Shown here piece by piece: positions 43,161 through 53,313 of a stretch of 64,000 bases of DNA. Numbering within the stretch: position 1 is the first letter of the stretch; every line of letters begins with the position of its first letter. The stretch is from Aerococcus sp. GTDB lineage: Bacteria > Bacillota > Bacilli > Lactobacillales > Aerococcaceae. The DNA is taken from assembly GCA_030528155.1 (NCBI GenBank), contig JAUMZL010000007.1, positions 5,430 through 69,429 of the forward strand. Direction: 5' to 3'. A program made the translations under genes and the position numbers. The notes under the pieces were generated by a model. The model saw nothing but the letters and a program-made list of their open reading frames with translations, did no database searches and had not been told where the DNA came from.

Positions 43161-44924
43161 TTACAGAGAAGCACCGTTGTAAACGAAACCACGGTTGGTG
43201 TCTAAGGTTACCAATTGGCCGTCATGAAGAACGTTCATGGCATTTTCTGCGCCAACGATCACTGGGACACCGGTATTAACGCTCAATACTGCAGCATGGC
43301 TGGTCAATCCACCATGTTCGGTGATAACAGCTGCTGCTTTAGTGAAGACGTCGTTCCATGTTTGGTCTGTTTCGCTAGTCACAACGATAGAGTTATCGCT
43401 CATGCGGCTTAATGCATCTTCAGCGGTTTTGGCAGTGATGATGCGACCAACAACAGTACGGTCACCTACACCAGAACCACGCAAGATTTCTTCACCTACT
43501 AATTGAATCTTCATGATGTTGGTGGTGCCGGTTTCGCCAACAGGAACACCAGCAGTCACAACAATGTGGTCACCATCTTTTGCGTAACCTTCTTCTTTAG
43601 CTACTTGCGTTGCTAAAGCCATCATTTCGTCAGTGTTTTCTGGACGAGCAACCACATAAGGACGAACCCCACGTGAAAGTACCAATTTGTGGGCGGTGCT
43701 TTCAGAGAAGGTTAATGCCAAAATGTCAGCATTTGGACGGTATTTAGAAATCAAACGAGCGGTGTAGCCAGATTCAGATGCTGCAACGATGGTCTTGATG
43801 TTCAAGTTGCTTGCGGTGTGCCCAACAGATTGAGCCACAGCTTCAGACACATCCGTTTGACGGTATTCTTTCAACGTCTTGATGTCTAATCCGTGAGCTT
43901 CTGCTTCGTTTTCAACTGCCAATGCAATGTTGGTCATGGTTTGAACCGCATTTACTGGGTAGTCCCCGGCTGCAGTTTCACCAGATAACATGATCGCATC
44001 GGTACCATCGAAGATCGCGTTAGCAACGTCGGAAGCTTCCGCACGCGTTGGGCGTGGGTTACGTTCCATGGAGTCTAACATTTGGGTAGCAGTGATCACT
44101 GGTTTACCTAATTCATTACATTTGCGGATCATTTCTTTTTGGTAGATTGGCACCATTTCAGCTGGTACTTCTACCCCTAAGTCCCCACGAGCAACCATTA
44201 AACCGTCAGCTGCTGCAATGATGCCGTCGAGGTTTTCGATCCCTTCTTGGCTTTCGATCTTAGGAATGATCATAACGTCGAGGTTACCGGTTTCTTCTAA
44301 GATTTCGCGAATTTCCATTACGTCTTCTGGTTTACGGATGAAGGAAGCAGCGATGAAGTCGATGCCGTTTTCCAAACCAAAGCGAATGTCTTCTGCGTCT
44401 TTTTCCGTGATCCCTGGCAAGTTGATAGAAACGTTAGGTACGTTAACACCTTTCTTGTCTTTGATCTTCCCACTGTTTTCTACGGTTGTTACGATGCAGT
44501 TGTTGGTGCTGTCGATTTCGGTAACGAGTAAGTCAATCAAACCGTCGTCAACCAAAATATGGCTACCTACTGTGACATCATTGATCAATTCAGGATAAGT
44601 AATGGAGAATTGTGTCGCATCCCCTTCTACTTCATGCATGTATACACGAACAGTAGAGCCTTTTTCTAAGAGGACAGGTTGGTGATTCTTCATGTTGTGG
44701 GTACGGATTTCTGGTCCTTTGGTATCCAACATCACACCAATGCGTTCACCCAATTGTTTTTCCACTTCGCGAATGTTTTTGAAGCGTTGGAGGTGTTCTT
44801 CATGGCTACCATGAGAGAAGTTCAAACGCGCCACATTCATCCCAGCTTTTTTCAGCTCTGTTAAAGTTTCTACGCTTTCTGAAGCTGGTCCAATGGTACA
44901 AACAATCTTCGTTTTCTTTTGCAT
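43161..44924 (-). CDS. pyk: Pyruvate kinase with C-terminal PEP-utiliser domain
   Basis: 587 residues from the ATG at 44924 (behind AAGGAG); upstream in-frame ATGs lack a ribosome binding site. The core enzyme has TKIVCTIGPASES, RLNFSHGSHEEH, the MIIPKIESQEGIENLDGI loop with the catalytic Lys, and MVARGDLGVEVP. Residues about 480-587 are the extra C-terminal domain of Bacillus/lactobacillus enzymes, with ITEHGGLTSHAAV where the phosphohistidine of PEP-utilising enzymes would be; its His is kept. It makes ATP and pyruvate at the end of glycolysis. It follows pfkA by 126 bases. Confidence 0.97.
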   Translation of the reverse strand: MQKKTKIVCTIGPASESVETLTELKKAGMNVARLNFSHGSHEEHLQRFKNIREVEKQLGERIGVMLDTKGPEIRTHNMKNHQPVLLEKGSTVRVYMHEVEGDATQFSITYPELINDVTVGSHILVDDGLIDLLVTEIDSTNNCIVTTVENSGKIKDKKGVNVPNVSINLPGITEKDAEDIRFGLENGIDFIAASFIRKPEDVMEIREILEETGNLDVMIIPKIESQEGIENLDGIIAAADGLMVARGDLGVEVPAEMVPIYQKEMIRKCNELGKPVITATQMLDSMERNPRPTRAEASDVANAIFDGTDAIMLSGETAAGDYPVNAVQTMTNIALAVENEAEAHGLDIKTLKEYRQTDVSEAVAQSVGHTASNLNIKTIVAASESGYTARLISKYRPNADILALTFSESTAHKLVLSRGVRPYVVARPENTDEMMALATQVAKEEGYAKDGDHIVVTAGVPVGETGTTNIMKIQLVGEEILRGSGVGDRTVVGRIITAKTAEDALSRMSDNSIVVTSETDQTWNDVFTKAAAVITEHGGLTSHAAVLSVNTGVPVIVGAENAMNVLHDGQLVTLDTNRGFVYNGASL

Positions 44925-45050
44925 ATTGAGACTCCTTTTCTTTACTTGGATGCCCCGTCTCACGAAATTTCCGTGCCGAGAAGGCGAGACACCTTTTTGT
45001 TTGATCCTGTTTTATTCTACACGTTTTGTGACTGAATGAAAAATGTCAAC

Positions 45051-46067
45051 CTATTCTTCGACACTATTTTCTTCTTCAGCACCGCTACCTGCCCAGAATG
45101 AGATCTCATTATTCATGCGATCCAACCAAGCATTGGCTTCTTTATCGGTAGAAGATTCGTTGAGGGCTTCTTCGATTGGGGTATAGGTCGGTTGGTTGTT
45201 GCGAATACCGAAGCACACGCCACCTTTACCAGATTGAACGTATTCAGCAGCGCTATAACCTAAAACACTTGCCAAGACACGGTCTTTCGCGCTTGGTGCG
45301 CCCCCACGTTGAACGTGACCCAGTACCACCGTACGCACGTGGTAGTTACGTGGATAAGCATTCATTTTTTCTTCGAATTCAGCCGCACTCATTGCCCCTT
45401 CAGCTAAAACGATCATGTGGTGTTTTTTACCGTTCGCATAACCTTGGTCGATCAATGAGGTCACTTCATCCATGTCAAAATTAGATTCCGGAACGATAAT
45501 TTGGTCAGCACCAATCCCGATTCCGGACCATAAAGCGATATCTCCTGCATTGCGTCCCATCACTTCAACAACGAAGGTACGGGCATGGCTACGTGCGGTA
45601 TCGCGCAATTTATCGAGTGATTCCAATGCCGTGTTGCAGGCAGTATCGAAACCAATCGTATAGTCTGTTCCAGCAATATCGTTATCAATCGTTCCTGGTA
45701 AACCTACTGTTGGGAAGCCTAATTTCGTCAAGGCCAAAGCCCCATGATAAGACCCGTCCCCACCGATCACCACTAAGCCATCGATCTTGTTCTTCTTCAA
45801 CTGTTCGATCGCTTTTTGTTGACCTTCTGCTTCAGCAAATTCTGGGTAGCGAGCAGTGTAGAGCATCGTCCCACCACGCGAAGAAATATTGGACACTTCG
45901 CTGGCTTTCAGTGGGCGCATATTGCCATGTGCTAACCCTCTGAAACCATACCAAACGCCCCACGCCTCGTTGCCGTCGTGAATCACCTTACGAACGACTG
46001 CGCGGATAGCCGCGTTCATACCAGGCGCATCCCCACCACTAGTGAGAATGGCAATTCGTTTTGACAT
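45051..46067 (-). CDS. pfkA: ATP-dependent 6-phosphofructokinase
   Basis: A 338-residue glycolytic enzyme with the ATP-binding [12 protein letters not shown] and [11 protein letters not shown], the catalytic [20 protein letters not shown] loop, and [12 protein letters not shown]. It is slightly longer than the usual 319-320 residues because of an acidic tail. Its position between dnaE and pyk is the conserved Firmicutes order. An extended -10 promoter (TGTTATAAT, minus strand) lies 38 bases upstream of the start. Confidence 0.97.
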   Translation of the reverse strand: MSKRIAILTSGGDAPGMNAAIRAVVRKVIHDGNEAWGVWYGFRGLAHGNMRPLKASEVSNISSRGGTMLYTARYPEFAEAEGQQKAIEQLKKNKIDGLVVIGGDGSYHGALALTKLGFPTVGLPGTIDNDIAGTDYTIGFDTACNTALESLDKLRDTARSHARTFVVEVMGRNAGDIALWSGIGIGADQIIVPESNFDMDEVTSLIDQGYANGKKHHMIVLAEGAMSAAEFEEKMNAYPRNYHVRTVVLGHVQRGGAPSAKDRVLASVLGYSAAEYVQSGKGGVCFGIRNNQPTYTPIEEALNESSTDKEANAWLDRMNNEISFWAGSGAEEENSVEE

Positions 46068-46104
46068 GTCGTTTCACCAAACCTTTCATTTTTGTAACAG
46101 CGAC

Positions 46105-46113
46105 ATTATAACA
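46105..46113 (-). promoter_or_regulatory. Extended -10 promoter of the pfkA-pyk operon
   Basis: The minus strand reads TGTTATAAT in the dnaE-pfkA gap. A weak CAGACA lies 17 bases upstream. No cre match is visible close by. Confidence 0.65.
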
Positions 46114-46149
46114 TTTTCAATTGCATTTGTCTGGACTTTGAGAAAACAT

Positions 46150-49100
46150 TCACCACTTGCGAACGTTTTCATTTCCATAAATCGTTTTCAATTTTGTTAA
46201 AACGGTTTCGTCAGTGGAAAAACAGAAGCGTTTAGGTAACCAATCCCCCTCGTGTTCCTGCACCATTTCAAAATAAACGGGCAAATCACCTGGAAACTGA
46301 GCTAAAGTTGCTAATAACTCTGCCTTTTTCTCAGAAGCGACTGAGCGCGAGGCAACACGAATATGATAGCCATGAGGGACCTGGTTCAAGGGCGCTGTTT
46401 TTTTATTCTTTTCATGAGCCATGGTCTCATTCTTCTCAGCGCGTTCATCAAGATGGACTCCCTCAGCTGAAAGATCGTGCTGATTTATTTTCTCTGCATT
46501 TTTGGCGGATTGCTTAAACGAATGAGAGGCTTGCCTTTCCTCGGTGACCTGTTGCTGCGTCAAGGCGCGTTCCAATGTGCGTTCAACGTCTTCTCCCAGC
46601 GGTTTGACGAGGCTAGCAATCAGCTGTAAGCGCTGATGACGAACTTGAGGACGGCCTACCAAATAGACGGATTCTCCCTCATGCACCACCCCCGCAAAAC
46701 GAATATAGTCTCCGGAAAATAATGTCACTTCGATTTCTCCGCTCTCGTCACGCAGTGTGAGGAAAGCCATTGGCGTATTTTTCTTTGTAGTAATGCGTTT
46801 GAGCATAGCAATCTCGCCAATCACCTGTACCATTTTTTGATCTGGCACGACATCTTCTAAATAGGTCAACTGACCACTTCGATAGTAAGGCGTGAAGGCT
46901 TGATAACGCTTGGTTTTGACGGCTTGGCCGAGGGTTTCTACTTCCCCTTGAACTAATTGTGCGGGTGAGTATTCTGCTCTATCTGGAATCACCGGCTGAT
47001 ATTCCATGGCGTAATTGGCATAGCTATCAGACAGTGGCAAGGTCGTCTGATCTGACGTTGCTGGTCGAAACATGGTGACATATTCACAAATATTTGCTAA
47101 CCCTTCCTCAGCTAATGACCGACGCGTATATCCAAATGTATCTAGCGCCCCTGCTTTGACCAGTGGCAATAATAACTCGGACTTAACGTAGCGCTTTGGT
47201 AGCCGCCAAACGAAATCTAATAAGTCCTTGTACTGTCCTTCCTGTTCGCGTTCGGTAACAATCGCATAACTCAAAGCTCGCGCTACCCCACGGATATTGC
47301 CAATGCCTAATTGCAAGGTCCATTCATCCTTAATCGTTAAACGATCGAAACTTCTCCTGACATCTGGAGCCTTTAACTTCACCTTCCTTAATTCTGCCTC
47401 TTTCAGCAAACGAACCCCTCGCTTGTCGAAGGTCTGCACGTTCTTGGCGTTGCCGTAGTAAAAGGCTGTTGGATAGTGGACTTTGAGCCAGGCTAATTGA
47501 TACGCCAAATAAGCATACGCATAAGCGTGTGATTTATTGAATCCATAGTCGGCAAACTCCGCAATATAGTTAAAAATGGTCTGCGCTGTTTCTGTTTTAT
47601 ATCCGCGCTGATTAGCACCAGAAATAAATAGCGTGTTTAAGCGTGTCATTTCTGCTTGATCCTTATTGCTCATGGCACGACGCAAAATGTCCGCCTGAGC
47701 GAGTGAAAAGCCCGCTACCACCTGAGCGACTTGCATAACCTGTTCCTGGTAAAGCATAATGCCATACGTTTCTTTTAAAATGGGTGCCAAGCTATCATCT
47801 AGATAAGTAATCGGTTCTAGCCCATGTTTCCTACGAACGAAGTGATCAATCTGTTTCATCGGGCCCGGGCGATACAAGGCGTTGACAGCGGCCACATCCT
47901 CGATACTCGTCGGCTGCACCCGCCTCAGGACGTTTCTGATGCCTGCCGATTCAAATTGGAAAATCCCCAGTGTATCAGCATTAGCAAACACCTCATAAAC
48001 AGCCGGATCATGGCGATCAAATTGCAACGGCTCAAGCGCATGATGGGCAATTTTTTCGGCAGCCAATACCGCATCGTCGAGAATAGTCAAGTTGCTCAAG
48101 CTGAGGAAGTCCATCTTCAGCAGTCCCACGCCCTCAACGTCTTTCTTCGTCATTTGTGATTGAAAAATATCAAAGTGGTTGCTGCGCTGCAGAGGCACAT
48201 AATCTGTCAATGGCGCATCACTGATAATGACCCCCGCGGCATGCGTTGACACATGGCGTGGCAGTCCCTCAAGCTGCTGAGCCGTTTCCAACCACAGACG
48301 CCCGTATGGCACTTGATTGACCAGCTCTTTCAAACGGCTTGATTCCTTGAAAGCATCTGCTAGCGTCTGATGCGATGAGGGGATCGCTTGACTCCACTGT
48401 TTTAGTAGCGTTTGATCTGCCCCTAGAACACTGCCAACGTCGCGGATCGCCTGCTTGGCTTGGAATGTCCCAAATGTACTAATCTGCGCCACATGATCGC
48501 TTCCATAACGATGATAGACATAATCCACAATCTGATTGCGTTTGTTATCGGGAAAGTCGAGGTCAATATCTGGCATATTTTGACGCTCAGGATTCAAGAA
48601 GCGCTCAAACAGCAAATGATTGGTTATAGGGTCCACATCTGTGATCGATAACGCATAAGAAACCAATGATCCTGCTGCAGAGCCCCGCCCCGGACCAGTT
48701 CTAATCTTTGCTTCATGGGCATAACGCATGACATCCCAAACAATTAAGAAATAATCATCAAATCCCATCTTATGAATAATGGCTAGTTCGTCATCCAAGC
48801 GTGTTTGATAGGCACTCGGTAACTCCTCTTGGTGAAGTCGCTTTTTCAAGCCAACGCTCGCCTGCTCGGTGAGGTAGGTAAAAGGATCTTTTGCATCGGA
48901 TAGCGGAAAACGGGGTAAGAGACGACGTTTTTCAGGCATAGCAAACGTTAAGCGCTCTGCCAACATTTCCATGGCATCAAACGCCTGCTGGAATTGCAGG
49001 GCTTGACTTCTCGAAACATAAACGTCTTCCCGTTCCAAAGCCGCTTTCCCGACTTGCTGTTGGATAGAGGCCGGATTGTCAATCACTGCCCCCTGATCGA

Positions 49101-49743
49101 TCGCATGCATCACCTGATCAGAAAAATAGTCCTTTGTATCCGCATATTCCACATAGGGGGTTGCTAATAGAGGAACCCCTGTTTTTTCGCTGATCGCAAG
49201 TAACTGCGCCTTATGAAACTCTTCTTCCTCCACATCGAGATTGACCCCGAGATAGAACTGATCTGCAGGAAAAATCTGGCGAAGTTGTTCTACGCTTGTT
49301 AGCGCCTGAGTCGCATTCCCCTGCTTCAAATGGTTCATCGCCACGCCAAATTGGGCCCCAAGGATGACTACCCAATCTTGATGATGCGCAGGATCTAAAA
49401 TAAAGGCACGTGCCGTCTCATAATCCACACTCTCTGCGGTTTTAAGGTAAGTGCTCAGCTGCATTAACTGCTGATAGCCCCTGTAAGAACACGCATAGAT
49501 CACCCATTCTTCCACTGTTTGGCCGAGAATTGGACTGGGAATGGCTACCGTCATCCCGATATGTGGTGTCAGCCCTGACGCCTTAGCTTTGCGGTAAAAT
49601 TCCAATGCCCCATAGAGAACGTTCGTGTCGGCTAAACCGATGTGCGTATAGCCCTTTGCTTTAGCAGATGCGACATAATTATCAATCGACATTGGACTCG
49701 TCAATAGGGAATAGGTGGAATGAACATGTAAAGGAATGAGCAT
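46150..49743 (-). CDS. dnaE: DNA polymerase III subunit alpha (DnaE type)
   Basis: A 1197-residue C-family replicative polymerase, somewhat longer than the usual 1100-1120. The N-terminal PHP domain is MLIPLHVHSTYSLLTSPMSI...; the palm has GPGRGSAAGSLVSYAL and MPDIDLDFPDNKR with the catalytic Asp pair (about residues 395-400). DFADYGFNKSHAYAYAYLAYQLAWLK lies near 740. The OB fold (VQVIGEIAMLKRITTKKNTPMAFLTLRDESGEIEVTLF) is near 975. The last 150 residues contain a charged, Glu/Lys-rich linker that accounts for the extra length. It is the first gene before pfkA-pyk. Confidence 0.96.
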   Translation of the reverse strand: MLIPLHVHSTYSLLTSPMSIDNYVASAKAKGYTHIGLADTNVLYGALEFYRKAKASGLTPHIGMTVAIPSPILGQTVEEWVIYACSYRGYQQLMQLSTYLKTAESVDYETARAFILDPAHHQDWVVILGAQFGVAMNHLKQGNATQALTSVEQLRQIFPADQFYLGVNLDVEEEEFHKAQLLAISEKTGVPLLATPYVEYADTKDYFSDQVMHAIDQGAVIDNPASIQQQVGKAALEREDVYVSRSQALQFQQAFDAMEMLAERLTFAMPEKRRLLPRFPLSDAKDPFTYLTEQASVGLKKRLHQEELPSAYQTRLDDELAIIHKMGFDDYFLIVWDVMRYAHEAKIRTGPGRGSAAGSLVSYALSITDVDPITNHLLFERFLNPERQNMPDIDLDFPDNKRNQIVDYVYHRYGSDHVAQISTFGTFQAKQAIRDVGSVLGADQTLLKQWSQAIPSSHQTLADAFKESSRLKELVNQVPYGRLWLETAQQLEGLPRHVSTHAAGVIISDAPLTDYVPLQRSNHFDIFQSQMTKKDVEGVGLLKMDFLSLSNLTILDDAVLAAEKIAHHALEPLQFDRHDPAVYEVFANADTLGIFQFESAGIRNVLRRVQPTSIEDVAAVNALYRPGPMKQIDHFVRRKHGLEPITYLDDSLAPILKETYGIMLYQEQVMQVAQVVAGFSLAQADILRRAMSNKDQAEMTRLNTLFISGANQRGYKTETAQTIFNYIAEFADYGFNKSHAYAYAYLAYQLAWLKVHYPTAFYYGNAKNVQTFDKRGVRLLKEAELRKVKLKAPDVRRSFDRLTIKDEWTLQLGIGNIRGVARALSYAIVTEREQEGQYKDLLDFVWRLPKRYVKSELLLPLVKAGALDTFGYTRRSLAEEGLANICEYVTMFRPATSDQTTLPLSDSYANYAMEYQPVIPDRAEYSPAQLVQGEVETLGQAVKTKRYQAFTPYYRSGQLTYLEDVVPDQKMVQVIGEIAMLKRITTKKNTPMAFLTLRDESGEIEVTLFSGDYIRFAGVVHEGESVYLVGRPQVRHQRLQLIASLVKPLGEDVERTLERALTQQQVTEERQASHSFKQSAKNAEKINQHDLSAEGVHLDERAEKNETMAHEKNKKTAPLNQVPHGYHIRVASRSVASEKKAELLATLAQFPGDLPVYFEMVQEHEGDWLPKRFCFSTDETVLTKLKTIYGNENVRKW

Positions 49744-49863
49744 CTGATCACCTCCTCGTACTTACCATTAGAGCGGTTCTTTTTACCGCCTTTCCTTCAT
49801 TATTTTAAGTGATTTGCCAGTAAAACCCGAATGTTTATTCCTAATGTTCAATGCCCTTTTATT

Positions 49864-49892
49864 AAAAAAGCTGAGAAGGTCAAGTTCTCAGC
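49864..49892 (-). terminator. Terminator of the ruvA-ruvB-queA operon
   Basis: AGCTGAGAA and TTCTCAGCT stem with T6 on the minus strand, close after the queA stop codon. Confidence 0.9.
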
Positions 49893-49900
49893 TGTTCGTG

Positions 49901-50983
49901 CTAGTCGGTTGTCACGTCATGAAATTCTGGATCAAAATATTGCGGGCCGCGGAAGAACATCGCATCGCCAAAACTAAAGAAATGATACCCTTCTTGAACA
50001 GCATGACGATACGCATTCAAGACGTGATCACGTCCCGCAAAAGCACTCACCATCATCACCAAGGTGGATTCTGGCAAATGGAAATTCGTCACGAAAGCGT
50101 CAGTCGCGCGATAAGTAAACCCAGGATAGATGAAAATGGTCGTCCATCCATTGGCGGCTTGAATCTGACCGTCGAAACGTTCCGCAATCGTCTCTAACGT
50201 CCGGATAACGGTCGTCCCCACGGCTACCACGCGATGCCCGGTGGCTCTAGCGCGTCGAATCTTTTCAGCATTTTCCTCATCCAAACGATAGAACTCAGAA
50301 TGCATCTCGTGATCCGTCACATTTTCTTCATGCACTGGTCGGAATGTTCCCAGCCCCACATGAAGTGTGAGGTAGGCAATATCCACTCCCATGTCTTTTA
50401 ATTCATCCAAAAAGGCGGTGGTGAAATGTAATCCTGCTGTTGGCGCCGCCGCAGAGCCATTTTCCTTGGCATACACCGTTTGATAGCGTTCCGGGTCACT
50501 CAGTTTTTCCTTGATGTACGGGGGCAGAGGCATTTCCCCAAGTGCTTCTAGGTTTTCAATGAACAAACCCTCATATTCAAATTCTACCAGCTTCCCACCA
50601 GCATAATCTAAATCTTTTAAGACCTTAGCCTTCAAACGTCCATCCCCAAAAGAAATGGTGCTGCCGATCTTCGCCCGCCGAGCCGGTTGCGTCAAAGTTT
50701 CCCATTGATCACCTTCCGTGTTCTTAAGCAGTAACACTTCCATGTGAGCACCGGTATCTTCCTTCACGCCAAGCAAGCGAGCCGGCAAAACACGCGTATT
50801 GTTCAATACCAATACATCACCCGGTTCTAACTCTTCCTTGAAGTCAACGAACATGCCGTCTTTGTACTCCCCTGTTTGCGTGTCGAGGCGCAATAACCGG
50901 GTATCGAGGCGATCTTTAGGCGGATGCTGAGCAATCAATTCTTCTGGTAAATCATAATAAAAGTCACTTGTTTTTAATGTCAT
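49901..50983 (-). CDS. queA: S-adenosylmethionine:tRNA ribosyltransferase-isomerase
   Basis: 360 residues from the ATG at 50983, one base after the ruvB stop and behind GGGAGAG. It transfers the ribosyl part of SAM to 7-aminomethyl-deazaguanine in tRNA during queuosine synthesis. Family marks are [49 protein letters not shown] and the C-terminal [21 protein letters not shown]. The reading frame continues open upstream inside ruvB, but that extension has no ribosome binding site and a composition foreign to the family. Confidence 0.97.
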   Translation of the reverse strand: MTLKTSDFYYDLPEELIAQHPPKDRLDTRLLRLDTQTGEYKDGMFVDFKEELEPGDVLVLNNTRVLPARLLGVKEDTGAHMEVLLLKNTEGDQWETLTQPARRAKIGSTISFGDGRLKAKVLKDLDYAGGKLVEFEYEGLFIENLEALGEMPLPPYIKEKLSDPERYQTVYAKENGSAAAPTAGLHFTTAFLDELKDMGVDIAYLTLHVGLGTFRPVHEENVTDHEMHSEFYRLDEENAEKIRRARATGHRVVAVGTTVIRTLETIAERFDGQIQAANGWTTIFIYPGFTYRATDAFVTNFHLPESTLVMMVSAFAGRDHVLNAYRHAVQEGYHFFSFGDAMFFRGPQYFDPEFHDVTTD

Positions 50984-50984
50984 C

Positions 50985-51995
50985 TTACTCTCCCTGCATT
51001 TTGATGCCGAGATGCTGATAGGCTTTCTGAGTAACCATGCGCCCGCGTGGCGTCCGCAACAAGAAGCCATTCTGCAGCAAATACGGTTCATACATATCTT
51101 CTAAGGTTTCACGATCTTCGCTCACATTGGCTGCCAAGGTTTGAATCCCCACTGGCCCACCGGCGTAATTCTCAATGATGGTCTGCAACAACCGCCGATC
51201 CAAAGCATCCAGTCCCTCCTGATCAATCTGGAGGATGTCTAAAGCGCGCATCGCAATCTCAGTGCTGATTGCTTCATTGGGGGCGAACACTTCCTGAAAA
51301 TCGCGCACGCGTTTCAAGATGCGGTTAGCAATCCGCGGCGTCCCGCGCGATCGGCGACCTATTTCAAGAGCGGCTGTTGGGGTAATTGGAGCACTCAACA
51401 CTTGACTCGAACGGTTCACAATCTCGACCAATTCTTCTGTAGTATAGTAGCGCATATGCGAAACAATCCCGAACCGATCTCGCAATGGCGCAGACAAGGA
51501 GCCAGCGCGCGTGGTTGCCCCAATCAATGTAAATGGCGGGAGATCAAATTGAACAGCATGTGCCCCATTATCCTGACCCACAATAATATCCACACGAAAG
51601 TCTTCCATCGCACTGTATAACATCTCCTCTACCGTGCGAGGCAAGCGATGAATCTCATCGATAAACAGCACATCACCTGGTTTCAACTCATTGAGGAGCA
51701 CCAACAGATCGCCATTCTTCTCAATGGCTGGTCCACTCGTGATCCGCATGCCTACCCCCATCTCATGGGCAATAACATTAGCGAGCGTCGTTTTCCCCAA
51801 CCCCGGTGGCCCATACAACAACACATGATCCAAAGATTCTTCCCGTTGTTTGGCAGCAGTGATGTAAACACTGAGTTCTTCTTTGATTTCAGGTTGCCCG
51901 ATATAGTCCTTGAGCCACTGCGGTCGCAGCGTGACTTCATAATCTTGTTCGGAGGGCATGGCTTCTGGGGATTGACTACGATATTCTTCTGTCAT
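50985..51995 (-). CDS. ruvB: Holliday junction branch-migration ATPase RuvB
   Basis: A 336-residue AAA+ protein. Walker A is [14 protein letters not shown], Walker B is [10 protein letters not shown], sensor 1 GATTRAG, and the C-terminal winged helix ends [19 protein letters not shown]. The ATG at 51995 is preferred because an ATG 18 bases upstream forms part of the GGAGAGGAGG ribosome binding site. RuvB hexamers drive branch migration with RuvA, encoded just upstream. Confidence 0.97.
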   Translation of the reverse strand: MTEEYRSQSPEAMPSEQDYEVTLRPQWLKDYIGQPEIKEELSVYITAAKQREESLDHVLLYGPPGLGKTTLANVIAHEMGVGMRITSGPAIEKNGDLLVLLNELKPGDVLFIDEIHRLPRTVEEMLYSAMEDFRVDIIVGQDNGAHAVQFDLPPFTLIGATTRAGSLSAPLRDRFGIVSHMRYYTTEELVEIVNRSSQVLSAPITPTAALEIGRRSRGTPRIANRILKRVRDFQEVFAPNEAISTEIAMRALDILQIDQEGLDALDRRLLQTIIENYAGGPVGIQTLAANVSEDRETLEDMYEPYLLQNGFLLRTPRGRMVTQKAYQHLGIKMQGE

Positions 51996-52033
51996 TTTGC
52001 GCCTCCTCTCCATCTTGATTTCAATTGAAATTT

Positions 52034-52639
52034 CTAATTAGCTGTCATAAAACGCAAAGCCACCCGAATGGCAGCAGCGGTAGTGTCTACCCCGCTGAAA
52101 TCTGCTTTGGCTTTGACCCGCTCAATCTGGCGAGCCGTATACCCCAAGCTAGTGAGCGCATCCGTCAATTCGCTAAGGTACACTGGCTCATTAGTCTTAA
52201 CTTCTGGTGTTTTAGGCAGTGGCTGGGAATCGACATCCGCGCTCACTAACTTATCCTGCAAATCCAAAATCATCTGTTGAGCGGTTTTTTTACCCACACC
52301 AGGAAACTTCGTCAGGAATTTAACATCACCAGTATTGATTGCTCGAATCAGTCCACTGTGGTCATCCAAGGCGAGAATAGACAAGGCACTGCGCGGGCCG
52401 ATTCCGCTCACACTGATTAATTCCAAGAAAAGTTGTTTTTCTTCTTTGGACTTGAAGCCATACAAGCGCACATTATCCTGCGCAACAGCGAGATACAACC
52501 ACACCGTTAATTCTTGTCGGATGAGTGGGGTAAACCGATACGGATTTGCCGTAATCACACGGTACCCGACCCCATTGACTAGAATAATGAGCGCATCACT
52601 TTCAATACTGACGAGTTGCCCTTGAAAAAATTCATACAT
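52034..52639 (-). CDS. ruvA: Holliday junction DNA-binding subunit RuvA
   Basis: A 201-residue RuvA. The N-terminal OB fold starts [28 protein letters not shown]. Two helix-hairpin-helix motifs follow ([16 protein letters not shown] and [17 protein letters not shown]). A C-terminal UBA-like domain ([22 protein letters not shown]) contacts RuvB. It lies nine bases after msrB and before ruvB in one operon. Its own ribosome binding site is weak, so translational coupling to msrB is plausible. Confidence 0.97.
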   Translation of the reverse strand: MYEFFQGQLVSIESDALIILVNGVGYRVITANPYRFTPLIRQELTVWLYLAVAQDNVRLYGFKSKEEKQLFLELISVSGIGPRSALSILALDDHSGLIRAINTGDVKFLTKFPGVGKKTAQQMILDLQDKLVSADVDSQPLPKTPEVKTNEPVYLSELTDALTSLGYTARQIERVKAKADFSGVDTTAAAIRVALRFMTAN

Positions 52640-52648
52640 TGGCGTTGC

Positions 52649-53092
52649 CTACTCTACATATTTCTTGTAATCGCCGTAGCCACGCTCGTCCATTTCTTCT
52701 AAGGGAATGAAGTCCAACGCCGCTGAGTTGATGCAGTAACGTAACCCACCCATTTCTTCGGGGCCATCGTTAAATACATGACCTAAATGGGAATCTGCGC
52801 CCTCACTGCGCACTTCAGTTCTCACCATACCAAACGATGTATCCGTATTTTCATGAATATCTTCTGGAATGATTGGTTTACTGAAAGCAGGCCAACCACA
52901 GCCTGAATCATATTTTGCGCTTGAGCTGAACAGGGGTTTGCCATCAACAATGTCGACATAGATGCCTTTTTCAAAATGCTCGTCATACTTATTCGCGAAT
53001 GGTCGCTCGGTAGCGCCATTCTGGGTTACTTCATACTGTAATTCAGACAGTTCTTCTAAGCGTTTTGCTTTTTCTTCTTTGTTAAGTGCCAT
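52649..53092 (-). CDS. msrB: Peptide-methionine (R)-S-oxide reductase
   Basis: A 147-residue MsrB, which repairs methionine-R-sulfoxide in proteins. The fold marks are [39 protein letters not shown] and [13 protein letters not shown], with the catalytic Cys in RYCINS. The two CxxC pairs of zinc-binding MsrB enzymes are absent. The recycling Cys is likely that in SGCGWP. Oxidative repair fits a cell with two H2O2-forming oxidases. It is placed ahead of ruvA in the repair gene run. Confidence 0.96.
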   Translation of the reverse strand: MALNKEEKAKRLEELSELQYEVTQNGATERPFANKYDEHFEKGIYVDIVDGKPLFSSSAKYDSGCGWPAFSKPIIPEDIHENTDTSFGMVRTEVRSEGADSHLGHVFNDGPEEMGGLRYCINSAALDFIPLEEMDERGYGDYKKYVE

Positions 53093-53313
53093 GGTGCGTT
53101 CTTCCTTTCACACTGAATATATTCGATAGCTATTAGCATAGCATTGCCCACCAGTATTCGTAAACGGTTTGTCTCATTACTGCTCCTATCCAAGGATCAA
53201 CTAATATATCGCTCATACATATTAGACAAAACAACCACCAATCCCTAAACAACAGAGTCGATCTGATTGGCCAGTATGAGCATCGTCACTGGCGTAACGC
53301 TAGGCGAATAGAT